This document shows positions 22,390 through 33,689 of a DNA stretch of 64,000 nucleotides, piece after piece. The DNA is taken from NCBI RefSeq assembly GCF_040183065.1, contig NC_091124.1, positions 98,474,501-98,538,500 of the forward strand. The letters run 5' to 3'. The notes under the pieces were generated by a model. That model was not told where the DNA came from. It did not search any database and saw nothing but the letters and a program-made list of their open reading frames with translations. The stretch's first letter is position 1; each line of letters starts with the position of its first letter. This DNA comes from Periplaneta americana (taxonomy: Eukaryota > Arthropoda > Insecta > Blattodea > Blattidae). A program made the position numbers and the translations under genes.

Positions 22390-22848
22390 ATTTTTTTGTG
22401 TAGAGGAGTGCCCGAGCGAGTACAAGAAATATTTCGTATAACTAATGAATATATGGTCCGTAATGAATTACCATGGGAAAATTGCGATAATGTTTTACAG
22501 ATGGAGCCGTTTCCTTGAAAGGTTTCGTGGCTCAAGTACGTGAAGTATTATCATAACATACGGAGCGACCATTGTCCCATTCACCACGAAGCCATTGTTG
22601 CTAAGTATTTGCTATATCCTCTGAAAATTGTGATGCACGAAGTAGTAAAAGTTAATATGTTATTGTCATTTCCAACTACATATATGTGTGAAATGGCTTC
22701 TCGACGTTAACTGAAATTAAAACATTAAAGAGGGAGAGACTCAGATCCATCGATGAAGAAATTAGGCTTGCACTGTCAACAATTCCACCACGGATCAGCC
22801 ACCTGTGTGCAGCTAAGCAGGCCCAAGTATCATATTGGAAAATATGAG
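22390..22848 (+). pseudogene. ZBED5-like hAT transposase, C-terminal part
   Basis: After an eroded start (EYMVRNELPWENCDNVLQM) the frame reaches [11 protein letters not shown], then shifts and gives [20 protein letters not shown] followed by [20 protein letters not shown] and QAQVSYWKI. This is the hAT dimerisation domain as found in ZBED5/SCAND3-like proteins. One stop and at least one frameshift inactivate it. Confidence 0.7.
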
Positions 22849-22945
22849 TTATTTACTTTATTATTGGTAATAGAAATGTGTACTTTCTACAGTGAATTAA
22901 AGTTCATAAATTGTTAATAAACGCAAGAGTCGATTTCTGTTTAAT

Positions 22946-22948
22946 AAC

Positions 22949-23003
<55 letters not shown>

Positions 23004-23012
23004 GTAATAATA
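22946..23012. repeat. (AAT)n microsatellite
   Basis: About 20 AAT units in the hAT 3' region. Confidence 0.95.
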
Positions 23013-23097
23013 ACAAAATTATTATTTATTTATTTACTATTTTTTATTGTGCTGTACAACAGCCAGAGGCCAATAACAGTTCAGCACAAAGCATAAT

Positions 23098-23100
23098 TAC

Positions 23101-23150
<50 letters not shown>
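23098..23150. repeat. (AAT)n microsatellite
   Basis: About 17 AAT units. Confidence 0.95.
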
Positions 23151-23163
<13 letters not shown>

Positions 23164-23304
23164 GATAATAAATTTGCTTACATTACGTAATTATATTAAG
23201 AGAGTCACATCATATATTTTTCAGGTGATTAACATTTTGGTGTGCCGTGCTGCTCTAGGCCTGTCTAGGGTGTGCCATGAGTGAAAAAAAGGTTACGGAA
23301 CACT

Positions 23305-23830
23305 GGCTAAAGAAGAAACCTAGGTTCATTAAATTTATTAATATTATGCTGTAGAAATATGCCTCGTTCGGAAACATTTTTATCAACTCCTGCGGCGTTG
23401 TTAGAGAGCTTGGCTATTGTAGATGATGGACATCTGCAAGCTGGAAACTATAGAGAAGTTCGGACGCGAGGAGAAGTCCTGTCATGGATTCCTGCTTTAT
23501 CTGTAATCATCAACTCAACAGCTCTGCACTGCAACTCTTGTTTACCAGAACATAGAAGGGCGTATGTACACAAGTTGGTATTGGCAGATGTATTGTGTAG
23601 GATCGGGTTTGCATATTGTCTCCACTATTAGACCTACACTGTTATGCAGTTCTCTATAGTCTTTTTGCTTCATAGTCTTGAATAATATATTTTGTAGGAA
23701 AAGGTAGCCGAGTTGGTAATTTACAATGACAATGAGACCGATGTTCAATGTCCGACAGATTTCTGATGGAAAAACGGATGTTGGTTGGGATGTTTAGTAT
23801 TTCGGTATCCCCAAAAAGTTTTAAACTTGT
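23305..23830. other. Unassigned DNA
   Basis: A 90-codon open frame at 23359-23631 has no recognisable motif. I do not call it a gene. Confidence 0.35.
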
Positions 23831-23834
23831 CCAA

Positions 23835-24540
23835 ATCTAGACACCATCCACTTACATTTAAGGTTACTATTAGATCTTAACGACCCTCGCAAATACTTAT
23901 ATACTTAACTTTATTTCAGTCGATAATTATGTATGGAATTATAGGATGGGATAGCTAATTAAATCCAACTTTAATCCACTTTATTTATTACAGAAGAAAA
24001 TTATTAAAATATGTCTTCATAAACCTATTGATTTTCCGTCTCAAATATTGTTTTTAGACTTTAATGTTATTAAAATAAGACAAATTTATTATATTGTATT
24101 AATAAAATTCATACATAAAAATCGAAATAATTTTGAATTGTATTCTCATAGTTATGAAACAAAGGTATGAATTCTTTAAGATTTTTGAAACAAACTGCAA
24201 CACTGTTACAGTATTTAATCATAGTAGTAATTTAGGCCCAAGAATATATAAGAAATTTATATTTAAATATCTTAATCTTGTCAATTCTAATAGTTCTAGT
24301 ATTAAATTTAAAAAATTGTGTATGGATTTTATAAAAATTAAAAAATTGTAAATTTAAATTTATAGACTATATTATTATTGCGTAGTAGACGTAAGACAAA
24401 TTGTATTATATACTTCTTAATTTCAATTCAGGAATCCGCCCATGTGCACGAGTTCTACTCTTTCATGAGCGAGCTAAAGATTTTCTGTTTATATTATATT
24501 TTATGTTACAATTATTAGCAAAATAAATAAATAAATAAAA
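23835..24540 (+). mobile_element. LINE 3' end, family F copy 1
   Basis: Coding remnants LTLFQSIIMYGIIGWD, then KIIKICLHKPIDFPSQ-like sequence in a shifted frame, and LFLDFNV are followed by KKFIFKYLNLVNSNSSSIKF. The 3' UTR contains GTAGTAGACGTAAGACAAAT and ends in (AAAT)n at 24518-24540. The same 3' region is present inverted at 50907-51325. Frames are broken by many stops. Confidence 0.7.
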
Positions 24541-24544
24541 TAAA

Positions 24545-25515
24545 TATATGAAGCCTTACATAATTCATATTGACGAATAACTCGTCGTTAATAGTACTAA
24601 TCTAAATTTTAAGACTGGAAAATGAATGTAACAAAAATCAGAGCAAAAATTTCCATGCCCTTAACTCGGAAGTTCAAAGAGATGTTTATGTCATCTGCTT
24701 CATCATGCATAAAAACAATATAACACGAAGAAAAGAAGATTCTATATTAAAAACAAGAAGAAAATCCCAAAGTCTGCTATGTCGACGGGTTACAAAAAAT
24801 TCAAATTCAGATAAGCATCAATAACGCGACCATATCTGTTCTCAAAGTCAAATACGTAGTAAAATGAAAATATTCTGTAATAAGTGAATTGTAATAGCCT
24901 AATTGATAAATATAATTCAATCGAGTAGTAGGTAAAGATATTGAAATATTGAGAGATTTTAAATAATTATTTCAAGAGGTCTCCTTGAAAGTAGACTAGA
25001 AGTTTAGATCATACATACCCAGACTCCTCGGTCTTATTGGCTTTAACGGTAACAACGTTTGTCAGGTTTACTATGCTGCCATCTAGTTGTTATATAAGGT
25101 GTTACGTTATAACTACCATTTGAATTGCATTAGCGACTGCACTGCCATCTCATGTTCGTTTATGGCGGACGGGTGGCGATCCTGGCGGTTGTTTTCTTCA
25201 AAGTGCTATCGATTTTAACATAGGGATGAGTAATCGATATGTGGTCAGGGCTAGAAGTCAGTTAATGATATTCGTAGTATTTAAGTCTCTCGAGGCATGT
25301 AATACAGAAATCTGGATCATAAACATGGATATGATTATCAAAGACCATATGTAAAATACATATGTGCGGCCAGGAAAAACGTACAAAATTCAGACAAGAG
25401 AAAAGACAAGTAATACACGAAGTCTTTGAAGAACCTGCAAAATAAAATATAGGCCTATCGAGAGTTGGATTCGAGTTACATTCGTTTCTAGACAGATCAC
25501 ATTTCGAAACAATAT
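24545..25515. other. Unassigned AT-rich DNA
   Basis: No supported gene or element. Confidence 0.4.

Positions 25516-25517
<2 letters not shown>

Positions 25518-25551
<34 letters not shown>
25518..25551. repeat. (AAT)n microsatellite forming a SINE tail
   Basis: The run abuts the 3' end of the minus-strand SINE at 25552, so it reads as an (ATT)n tail of that element. Confidence 0.9.
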
Positions 25552-25863
25552 TTGTGGCGCTGGCTGCTGGCCTCAAGTCCACATGCCGAAGCAGAGGTGG
25601 ACGATCATCCAACCAGAATGAAGGTATCGTGTGGTTGGCACTATGATCACCCCCCCAGCCGTTATATAGCAGGCTTTAGCAACTGGATTTCGCTACCTAT
25701 CGCAGCTCCCCAAGTGCATCAGGATTCTGGGTGGGTACCGGTCCCAAACACTGGCCGAAATTTCATGACAAAATTTCTTCCCCCATGAGGACTCGAACTA
25801 GCGCGCATTCCGTAACGCGAGTCTAGGCAGGATGAATTAGATCTTGACGTCACGGCGCGGGAC
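25552..25863 (-). mobile_element. tRNA-derived SINE (family G, copy 1)
   Basis: On the minus strand the element starts GTCCCGCGCCGTGACGTC, contains a B-box-like AGTTCGAGTCC, and continues with CATGAAATTTCGGCCAG and TACGATAGGTAGCG-like body sequence to the end CCAGCAGCCAGCGCCACA. A 5'-truncated second copy lies at 54415-54772. The 3' end leads straight into a trinucleotide tail. Confidence 0.7.
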
Positions 25864-25869
25864 CAATAA

Positions 25870-27335
25870 ATTAATTAATGATTCCTAATTTTAAGCTATA
25901 ATTAAAAATTAGGCTTAATGAAAGAGATAGGCATAAATATTCTGCTAACTGCACTTTTACAGATGTGTGATTTATAGAAAATGATTTTAACAACAAATTG
26001 AAAGGTCACTGATGTAAGATATAAATCCGAAAACAAAGTAGGTATTAAATTTGTATTCTCTGAATATGTACTCGTTTTTTATCGATTCCTTTGCAATTCT
26101 GTAACGTCTGGTCCATTTGTTTCCTGAACTCCTAATTAAAATACGTAAACTGCGTAACTGTTCATATTTATTGACTGAACAATTTTTGTGGTCAGTTTCT
26201 TCTGCTACATAATTCTTTAACTCTTTCAGGCACCAGTGCGGAGGAAATAGGATGCAACATTTATTTCTGCGGATTTCCGACCGTTACACAAGGGAAATCG
26301 TCCGAACGAAATCATCTGAAAATAATGCATTGCCTATATAACTCGCGTGAAAACCAACATATTCCGCTTTAAATACGAAATTTTCTGCGGTTTTTATAAC
26401 AGATTTTGGGGCTGGGTTTATATATAGCACAGCCGTTTAATTTGTATGGACAATCGTTCATTTTTTCTACATAAAAGAGCGTGAAAATCGGAATATCTCG
26501 CATCGCATATAGCACACTGACCGAAGCCCACTAATGTAAATTCCAGACTCATGTAGGCTTCAGGACCAGTAATTGAATTGTGTACGTGGATGTTATATTT
26601 TTCAATATCGTATATAACCAGAGTTATTATACTTTTATTTCATTTGTTTATCAGCGAAGCATATAAATACATCACAATTATCGTATTTGCTTACACAAAG
26701 GATATATTCCATTTTTATGTAGTTGTTAAATAGGCTTACTCTTTCACCGTATAATTTGTCTATTATACTTAGCCTATATGTTCCCAATCAATACGTTTCA
26801 TACTTGTACGTATTATTGTACTCCTATCTATCTGTTTGTCTCTATCTGCTTGCCTTTCTTCTCACTTACGTACTTACAGTTTCTACCAAAATTTAAAGAC
26901 ACCTATTCAAAAGTGGCGTTGCACTCCAGTACTTAAACTTATGTGAAAACCTCTGATGTCTATACAGGGAACAAATGTCTATCAAATATTAAGTTTTTTA
27001 TTGCAAATCCAATCTCTCTATCTTCCAAAGTGGTGATTACATAACTATTTTTCTGTCATGAAAATTTATTGAAAAAGTAGGAAAGAATTAATTATTTCAG
27101 AATAGGTTTAATTATATCAGTGAATTTTGGGATAGAACTAGACATCACTCAAAAGTTTCTCAATCAATTATTACTTTTTATTTTAAAAATTTGTGACAGC
27201 TCGTTCACGCATTAAAATCTTCATTTCTCTCCTTTTTCATTTATGATGTCATAATTTAAAATTATTTTTTGTTTTAAATTCACGACAAATTGACCCGGAA
27301 CCACCACCAACAACATATAAATCGAGATGTCTGGA
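25870..27335. other. Unassigned AT-rich DNA
   Basis: No supported gene or element. Confidence 0.4.
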
Positions 27336-27339
27336 TAAC

Positions 27340-30300
27340 TTCTGAGAACCACTTCATCTCTCTAACATATTTTAAACTCATAGTGATAACAATTTTAACA
27401 CAGAACTGAATAACACGTCACCTCACTAAAAAGTCTAAACCGAGAGTACGATAATAACAATTGACAACATAGAACTGAGTAATGCGTGAGCTAACTGACA
27501 CATTCTAAACCAAATGCACATCGAAAAAAAAAAATTAGCATAAAACTGAGTCACACGTCGTCTCAGGGAAAATTTTAATCCCAAACACACATTGATAACA
27601 ATTTCAACACAGAACTGAGAAATATGTGATTTCTCTAACAAATTCCAAACCAAAGGCACAGTGATAACCGTTTCAACATAGAACTGAGTAACACGTCACC
27701 TCACTAACAAATTCTAAACAATTGCACAATGATAATAATTTTAATACAGGACTGAGTAAAACGTCCTCTTACTAACAAATTCGAAACAACAAACACAGCT
27801 ACAACAGTATTAATATCGAATTGAGTAACACTTCTTTCCACTAACAAATTCCTAACCAAATGCACGAGGTGAGTGTAACGTAATTTCACTAACAAATTTT
27901 AAACGAAGCAGAAGCAGAAGACAGAACTGAGGAACACGTCATCTCAGTAACAAATTTTAAACAAAACATGCTTTAAAAACAATTTTAACATCGAATATGA
28001 GTAACACTTATTTTCATTAACAAATTCCAAACCAAACGCACAAGGTGAGTGTAACATCATTTCACTAACAAATTTTAAACGAAGCACATAGTGATAATAA
28101 TTCTAAGACAGAACTGAGGAACACGTCATCTCACTAACAAATTTTAAACAAAAAATACTTTGAAAACAATTTTAACATCGAATATGAGTAACACTTATTT
28201 TCACTAACAAATTCCAAACCAAACGCATAAGGTGAGTGTAACATCATTTCACTAACAAATTTTAAACGAAGCACATAGTGATAATAATTCTAAGACAGAA
28301 CTGAGGAACACGTTATCTCACTAACAAATTTTAAACAAAAAATACTTTGAAAACAATTTTAACATCGAATATGAGTAACACTTCTTTTCACTAACAAATT
28401 CCAAACCAAACGCACAAGGTGAGTGTAACGTCATTTCAGCAACACATTTTAAACGAAGCACATAGTGATAATAATTCTAAGACAGAACTGAGGAACACGT
28501 CATCTCACTAACAAATTTTAAACAAAAAATACTTTGAAAACAATTTTAACATCGAATATGAGTAACACTTCTTTTCACTAACAAATTCCAAACCAAACGC
28601 ACAAGGTGAATGTAACATCATTTCACTAACAAATTTTAAACGAAGCACATAGTGATAATAATTCTAAAACAGAACTGAGGAACACGTCATCTCACTAACA
28701 AATTTTAAACAAAAAATACTTTGAAAACAATTTTAACATCGAATATGAGTAACACTTCTTTTCACTAACAAATTCCAAACCAAACGCACAAGGTGAGTGT
28801 AACGTCATATCTGTAACAAATTTTAAACGAAGCACACAGTGATAATAATTCTAAGACAGGACTGAGGAACACGTCATCTCACTAACAAATTTAAACAAAA
28901 CATACTTTGAAAACAATTTCAACATCGAATATGAGGAACACATATTGGTGTAACGTCATTTCACTGGCAAATTTTAAATGAAGCACACGGTGATAATAAT
29001 TCTAACACAGAACTGAGGAACACGTTATCTCACTAACAAATTTTAAACAGAACATGCTTTGAAAACAATTTTAACATCGAATATGAGGAACACATCTTTG
29101 TGTAACGTCATTTCACTAACAAATTTTAAACGAAGCACACAGTGATAATAATTCTAATACAGACCTGAGGAACACGTTATCTCACTAACAAATTTTAAAC
29201 AAAAAGTACTTTGAAAACAATTTTAACATCGAATATGAATAACACTTCTTTTCACTAACAAATTCCAAACCAAACGCACGAGATGAGAGTAACATAATTT
29301 CACTAACAAATTTTAAACGAAGCACACAGTGATAATAATTCTAATACAGAAATGAGGAACACGTCATCTCACTAACAATTTTTAAAGACACATACAGTGA
29401 CAACAACTTTAACATCGAATATGAGTAACACTTCTTCTCACTAAAAAATTCAAAACCAAACGCACGAGGTGAGTGTAACGTCATTTCACTAAAAAATTTT
29501 ATACGAAGCACAGAGTGATAATAATTCTAAGACAGAACTGAGGAACATGTCTTCACACTAACAAATTTTAAACAAAACATACTTTGAAAACAATTTTAAC
29601 ATCGAATATGAGTAACACTTCTTTTCACTAACAAATTTCAAACCAAACGCACGAGGTGAGTGTAACGTCATTTCACTAACAAATTTTATACGAAGCACAC
29701 AGTGATAATAATTCCAAGACAGACTTGAGGAACATGTCTTCACACTAACAAATTTTAAAGACACATACAGTGACAACAACTTTAACATCGAATATGAGTA
29801 ACACTTCTTCTCACTAAAAAATTCCAAACCAAACGCACGAGGTGAGTGTAACGTCATTTCATTAACAAATTTTAAACGAAGCACACAGTGATAATAATTC
29901 CAAGACAGACTTGAGGAACATGTCTTCACACTAACAAATTTTAAAGACACATACAGTGACAACAACTTTAACATCGAATATGAGTAACACTTCTTCTCAC
30001 TAAAAAATTCCAAACCAAACGCACGAGGTGAGTGTAACGTCATTTCACTAACAAATTTTATACGAAGCACAGAGTGATAATAATTCTAAGACAGAACTGA
30101 GGAACATGTCTTCACACTAACAAATTTTAAACAAAGCATACTTTGAAAACAATTTTAACATCGAATATGAGTAACACTTCTTTTCACTAACAAATTTCAA
30201 ACCAAACGCACGAGGTGAGTGTAACGTCATTTCATTAACAAATTTTAAACGAAGCACACAGTGATAATAATTCCAAGACAGACTTGAGGAACATGTCTTC

Positions 30301-30665
30301 ACACTAACAAATTTTACACCAAACATACTTTGAAAACAATTTAACACAGTACTGAATAACACTATCTCACTTACAAATTCTAAACCAGGCCCACAGTGGT
30401 AACAATTTTAACACAAAACCGAGAAACTCGTTATCTCACTAGCAAATTCTGAACCAAACGTAAAGTGATCATAATAAAATTATAACACAGACCTAAGTAA
30501 TACGTCTTCTCGCTAAAAATTCCAAACCAAACGCCCAGTGATAACAAATTTCAACACAGAACTGGATAACACGCAATCTCACTAACAAATTCTGAACCAA
30601 ACGCACAGTGATAACAAATTTAACATGAAACTGTGTAATACGTAAACTCCCTAAGAAACTATAAA
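27340..30665. repeat. Satellite array with 187-bp higher-order repeat
   Basis: The array is built on a ~70-bp monomer with core CACTAACAAATT(T/C)(T/C)AAAC. At both edges (27340-27980 and 30340-30665) simple diverged ~70-bp monomers occur. In the core the unit is a trimer of 69 + 70 + 48 bp, total 187 bp, with the third monomer lacking ~22 bp. A marker string (CGCACAAGG or CGCACGAGG) recurs at 28037, 28224, 28411, 28598 and 28785, exactly 187 bp apart, and at 29275, 29461, 29648, 29834, 30020 and 30207 with 186-187 bp spacing. Two units near 28920 and 29090 are shortened. No gene is supported inside. Confidence 0.93.
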
Positions 30666-31027
30666 ACAGACTGGCGTGACTCAGCGCTGCTCTGTGTCTA
30701 ATTCATTCCTCGATTACTGCTAAATGCTCAAAGAAAAGAGCCACGCTCTGACTGTTCCTAACGCTATTAACCGCTATGCATCTAATTTGAATAGTCTGGT
30801 TAAAGTTTTATATCTTAGCAAGACTTTCGTGGATGTTTCCTAATATGCCAGTATAAATCTATCTGATCTTACAGCTCTGTAATTCCAGTCCATATTACTC
30901 GTATTTCTATAGATTATTTGCTAATTATTTACAAGAATTGCAATTTTTCTACGAGAGTTGTTCGCTCCAAGAGCAATATCTAGTTTTCATTTTTTGAATA
31001 CTACTGAATTTAGAGAAGCAAAATGTA

Positions 31028-31413
31028 CAGTAGTGGCAAAAAAACCGGACCGACCCTTGTAGCTGATTTCAGAGCCTTTTCACTCCAGAGGACGATAGAC
31101 TGGTAACTAAGACTTTCGTGGTTCGAATCCTGTCTAGGAAGGAAACTTTTTTTGTTCCTTATTCAAATTTATTCCCAATATTTTCGATTGCAGCGATATT
31201 TTACTATTTAATTAACTTATTATTCCCAGAACATGAATTTTACCAGAAATCTAAACGTATTGGTAATAAATTTGAATAAGGAACAAAAAAGTTTCATTCC
31301 CAGGCAGGATTCGAACCACGAAAGTCTTAGTTATCAGTCTATCGTGCTCTGGAGTGAACAAGGCTCTGAAATCAGCTACAAGGGTCGGTCCGGTTTTTTT
31401 TCTGCTACTACTG
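31028..31413. mobile_element. Palindromic Tc1-like MITE with ~163-bp arms
   Basis: The ends CAGTAGTGGCAAAAAAACCG and its inverted copy are flanked by TA (31026-31027 and 31414-31415). The arms (31028-31190 and 31250-31413) are near-perfect inverted copies around a ~60-bp loop. Each arm carries a perfect RNA polymerase III B-box sequence GGTTCGAATCC (31120-31130, inverted at 31307-31317). No transposase is present. Confidence 0.85.
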
Positions 31414-31512
31414 TACATAATATATTGTACTTTGAAACTTGTATATAGATACAACATAGCCTACGTTTCCACAATTGCTCCTATAGTCAAAGAAGGTTCG
31501 TAACTAATAATA

Positions 31513-31517
31513 ACAAC

Positions 31518-31565
<48 letters not shown>
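31513..31565. repeat. (AAT)n microsatellite
   Basis: About 17 AAT units. Confidence 0.95.
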
Positions 31566-31566
<1 letters not shown>

Positions 31567-31839
31567 GCAGCCTAATGTGTCCCTTGTAGGGCAAAGGCCT
31601 CCTGCTAGAGGGTAGCTCTGTTTCACTAACGCGGTGAGCTACTCCGCGTTAGGTTTTCGTAACTAAGCTTTGTAAAATTCATCATCATTATCCAAATCAG
31701 CCATAGACCAGTTGAAAATATCAGTTATAAGAGATGCTGTACTCTAGAAATGCAATTTTCAAAGTTCCTAACTGGTCGATGTTCGATAAACCAAAGTCAG
31801 AACTCAGCGGATGAATACAGGAAGACAAACCATAAACAT

Positions 31840-32300
31840 TTTGAGTATTTTCAAGGGAAAAATTGGTCCGAGTCCGGGTATCGATCCCGGGACCTCTCGT
31901 TGAACACATCAGCACTCTATCGGCTGAACTACCCGGTTACGGAACAATTTTTCCCTTGAAAATATTCGAGTCTGCTTTACAGGGAACTTTACCTGAAAAA
32001 ATAGATCTGCATAATATATACGTTACTGCAGGTACGTTAACAGAAAACCGCAATTCCAAATCACACAGAGTTTGTGCACTCGATGTGGGTCTCTGGGGTC
32101 TCGTCAGCCCACTCGTGTTGTGTGGATGTAAGTGCAAAAATTGAGACTGGAGTTTCTGGGCAGCTCAGTCGGTAGAACGCTGGTGCGTTCAACCAGAGGT
32201 CGCGGGATCGATACCCGTCCACGGAACAATTTTTTCCTTGAAAATATTCAAGTCTGCTTTACAGGCAGCTTTACCTGAGAAACTAGATTTGCATATAAAT
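31840..32300 (+). mobile_element. Composite of tRNA-like SINE modules, locus 2
   Basis: A tRNA-like head in minus orientation (31868-31937) abuts a plus-strand body (GGAACAATTTTTCCCTTGAA at 31941). A linker follows and then a second head in plus orientation (32152-32225, GCAGCTCAGTCGGTAGAACG ... GGGATCGATACCC) with its own body. The two plus bodies are 282 bp apart. The arrangement is partly inverted and partly tandem. Confidence 0.75.
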
Positions 32301-33685
32301 TTTGTATTGCGATTTCGGACCTTATATTCTCTTGCTAGAGAACAAAGTATTCCATGTTGAATCTTTCGTACACTACTCTTAACACTTGAATATAAATAAT
32401 TGATGCTCTGAGGATGGTGTCAAGTAACACCGAAACAGCTGTAAGCCACACATGCTTACATAGTTAACACGAGTAAGGTCGCCATTTAATCAATTCTTAA
32501 CAATTTCTCCTCATGAGTGTTGGTGCATATAGGGATTCGATCTCCTAGGCTGTGTCAATATATTGTTCTGCAATATTCTGTCGTTGAATGACGTTTACAA
32601 TGATCTTTCTACATTATCTTTTTTCAAGAGGTTATTATATGTCTTTCATTCATTTGCCTATCTCATCGACTCAGAGTGCTGATATCAACGGTTTAAATTT
32701 TCTCAAACTATGAAGAATCTTAATGTAGTATTATGGTTTTATTGCAGAAATTGCAACAATCATCACTTCTTGTAACAAATATTGATGTTATTCTGCAATT
32801 TGCTTCATTGACTCAGACCGTGTGAACTGGTCAGAGAAGTAAATATTCCAGTGTACTAAAAAGTCAAAATAATCATACAGCACAAACAAAAATTTGTTTT
32901 TAATATAATAATTTCAAGATGATAGTGAGTAAACATCATTACTGTCGAAATGATCCTCGCGTCTTATATTCTTTGTTCTAAGTTTTTTTACTAGATCATT
33001 ATTTTATCTCACTGACTGGATGCCAAAATCTGAAAACGCCGTGATGTAAAGAGTCAAACTCGCATTTGGGCAACTTCTTCACTGTTGAATTTGATAAATT
33101 TTTCTTCCTACATGTCGGTGTTCCTTGCTATCATCCTTTTCTCGATGAATGAAACAAGAAAATTGCTCTTGTTATTACCTTGTATCACAAGTCGTTGTCT
33201 GCAGCGCTCGCAACAAGCTGCAATGTGTTTTTATCGTATTACCCATAAAATATCCATCGCTGCTACATTCCGTTAATGAAACAAAGATAAAGAACTAGTG
33301 TAGACGAAATAACAGGAATTCTTTCTGGCCTGACATAAACGTTGTGCCTTCTAACCTAATAAAGAAGGTCGTCCTTTCTTCCTCAGCCGCACGAAACAGC
33401 CCATGTTCTTTACGACGTTATGAAATTGCATTCTCATATACCAGTCCTCCTCTGTTGCCTTGGACAAGTAGTTTCGTAACGTAATACTTTGGCAGCATTG
33501 TTATTGCGTATAGTGAACCTATTACAAGATAAGATATTATACTGGAACAGATTTCCTTTACACAATATCACCTAAACCAAACCTCCAGTCTTTAACTTCA
33601 TGTTTTAGTCGAAAATCAAAGTCGCCAACGATAATGAAAGGTTTCCCATTTGGACTAGACATTTTAAAAGATATAGCCTACTCCT
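32301..33685. other. Mostly unassigned AT-rich DNA
   Basis: Apart from the hammerhead-like motif at 32408-32436, no supported feature is seen. Confidence 0.4.
32408..32436 (+). ncRNA. Hammerhead-like motif with perfect stem II
   Basis: CTGAGGA, one extra T, then GGTGT-CAAGTA-ACACC (a perfect 5-bp stem) and GAAAC. The core boxes match CUGANGA and GAAA, but the extra T is not in the canonical hammerhead. It may mark the 3' end of a lost Penelope-like copy. Confidence 0.3.
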
Positions 33686-33689
33686 TTCA

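Larger units (their letters stand above)
22390..23304 (+). mobile_element. hAT element 3' half
   Basis: Transposase C-terminal coding sequence (22390-22848) is followed by a 3' region that ends GTGTGCCATGAGTG...GGTTACGGAACACTG. The end resembles hAT ends (CAGTGTTCCGTAACC read inward). I found no matching left end in the window, so this copy is 5'-truncated. An interruption by two (AAT)n tracts lies in the 3' UTR. Confidence 0.65.

Noticed and set aside
23359..23631. 90-codon plus-strand frame
   Set aside because: No recognisable family, no context and an ordinary length for chance in this window.
29558..30362. Repeat-containing minus-strand frames inside the satellite
   Set aside because: Openness is explained by the 186-bp unit being divisible by three. 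The 187-bp units are not kept open.
27340..30665. CRISPR array
   Set aside because: The units are 187 bp with continuous similarity and no unique spacers, and the genome is eukaryotic.
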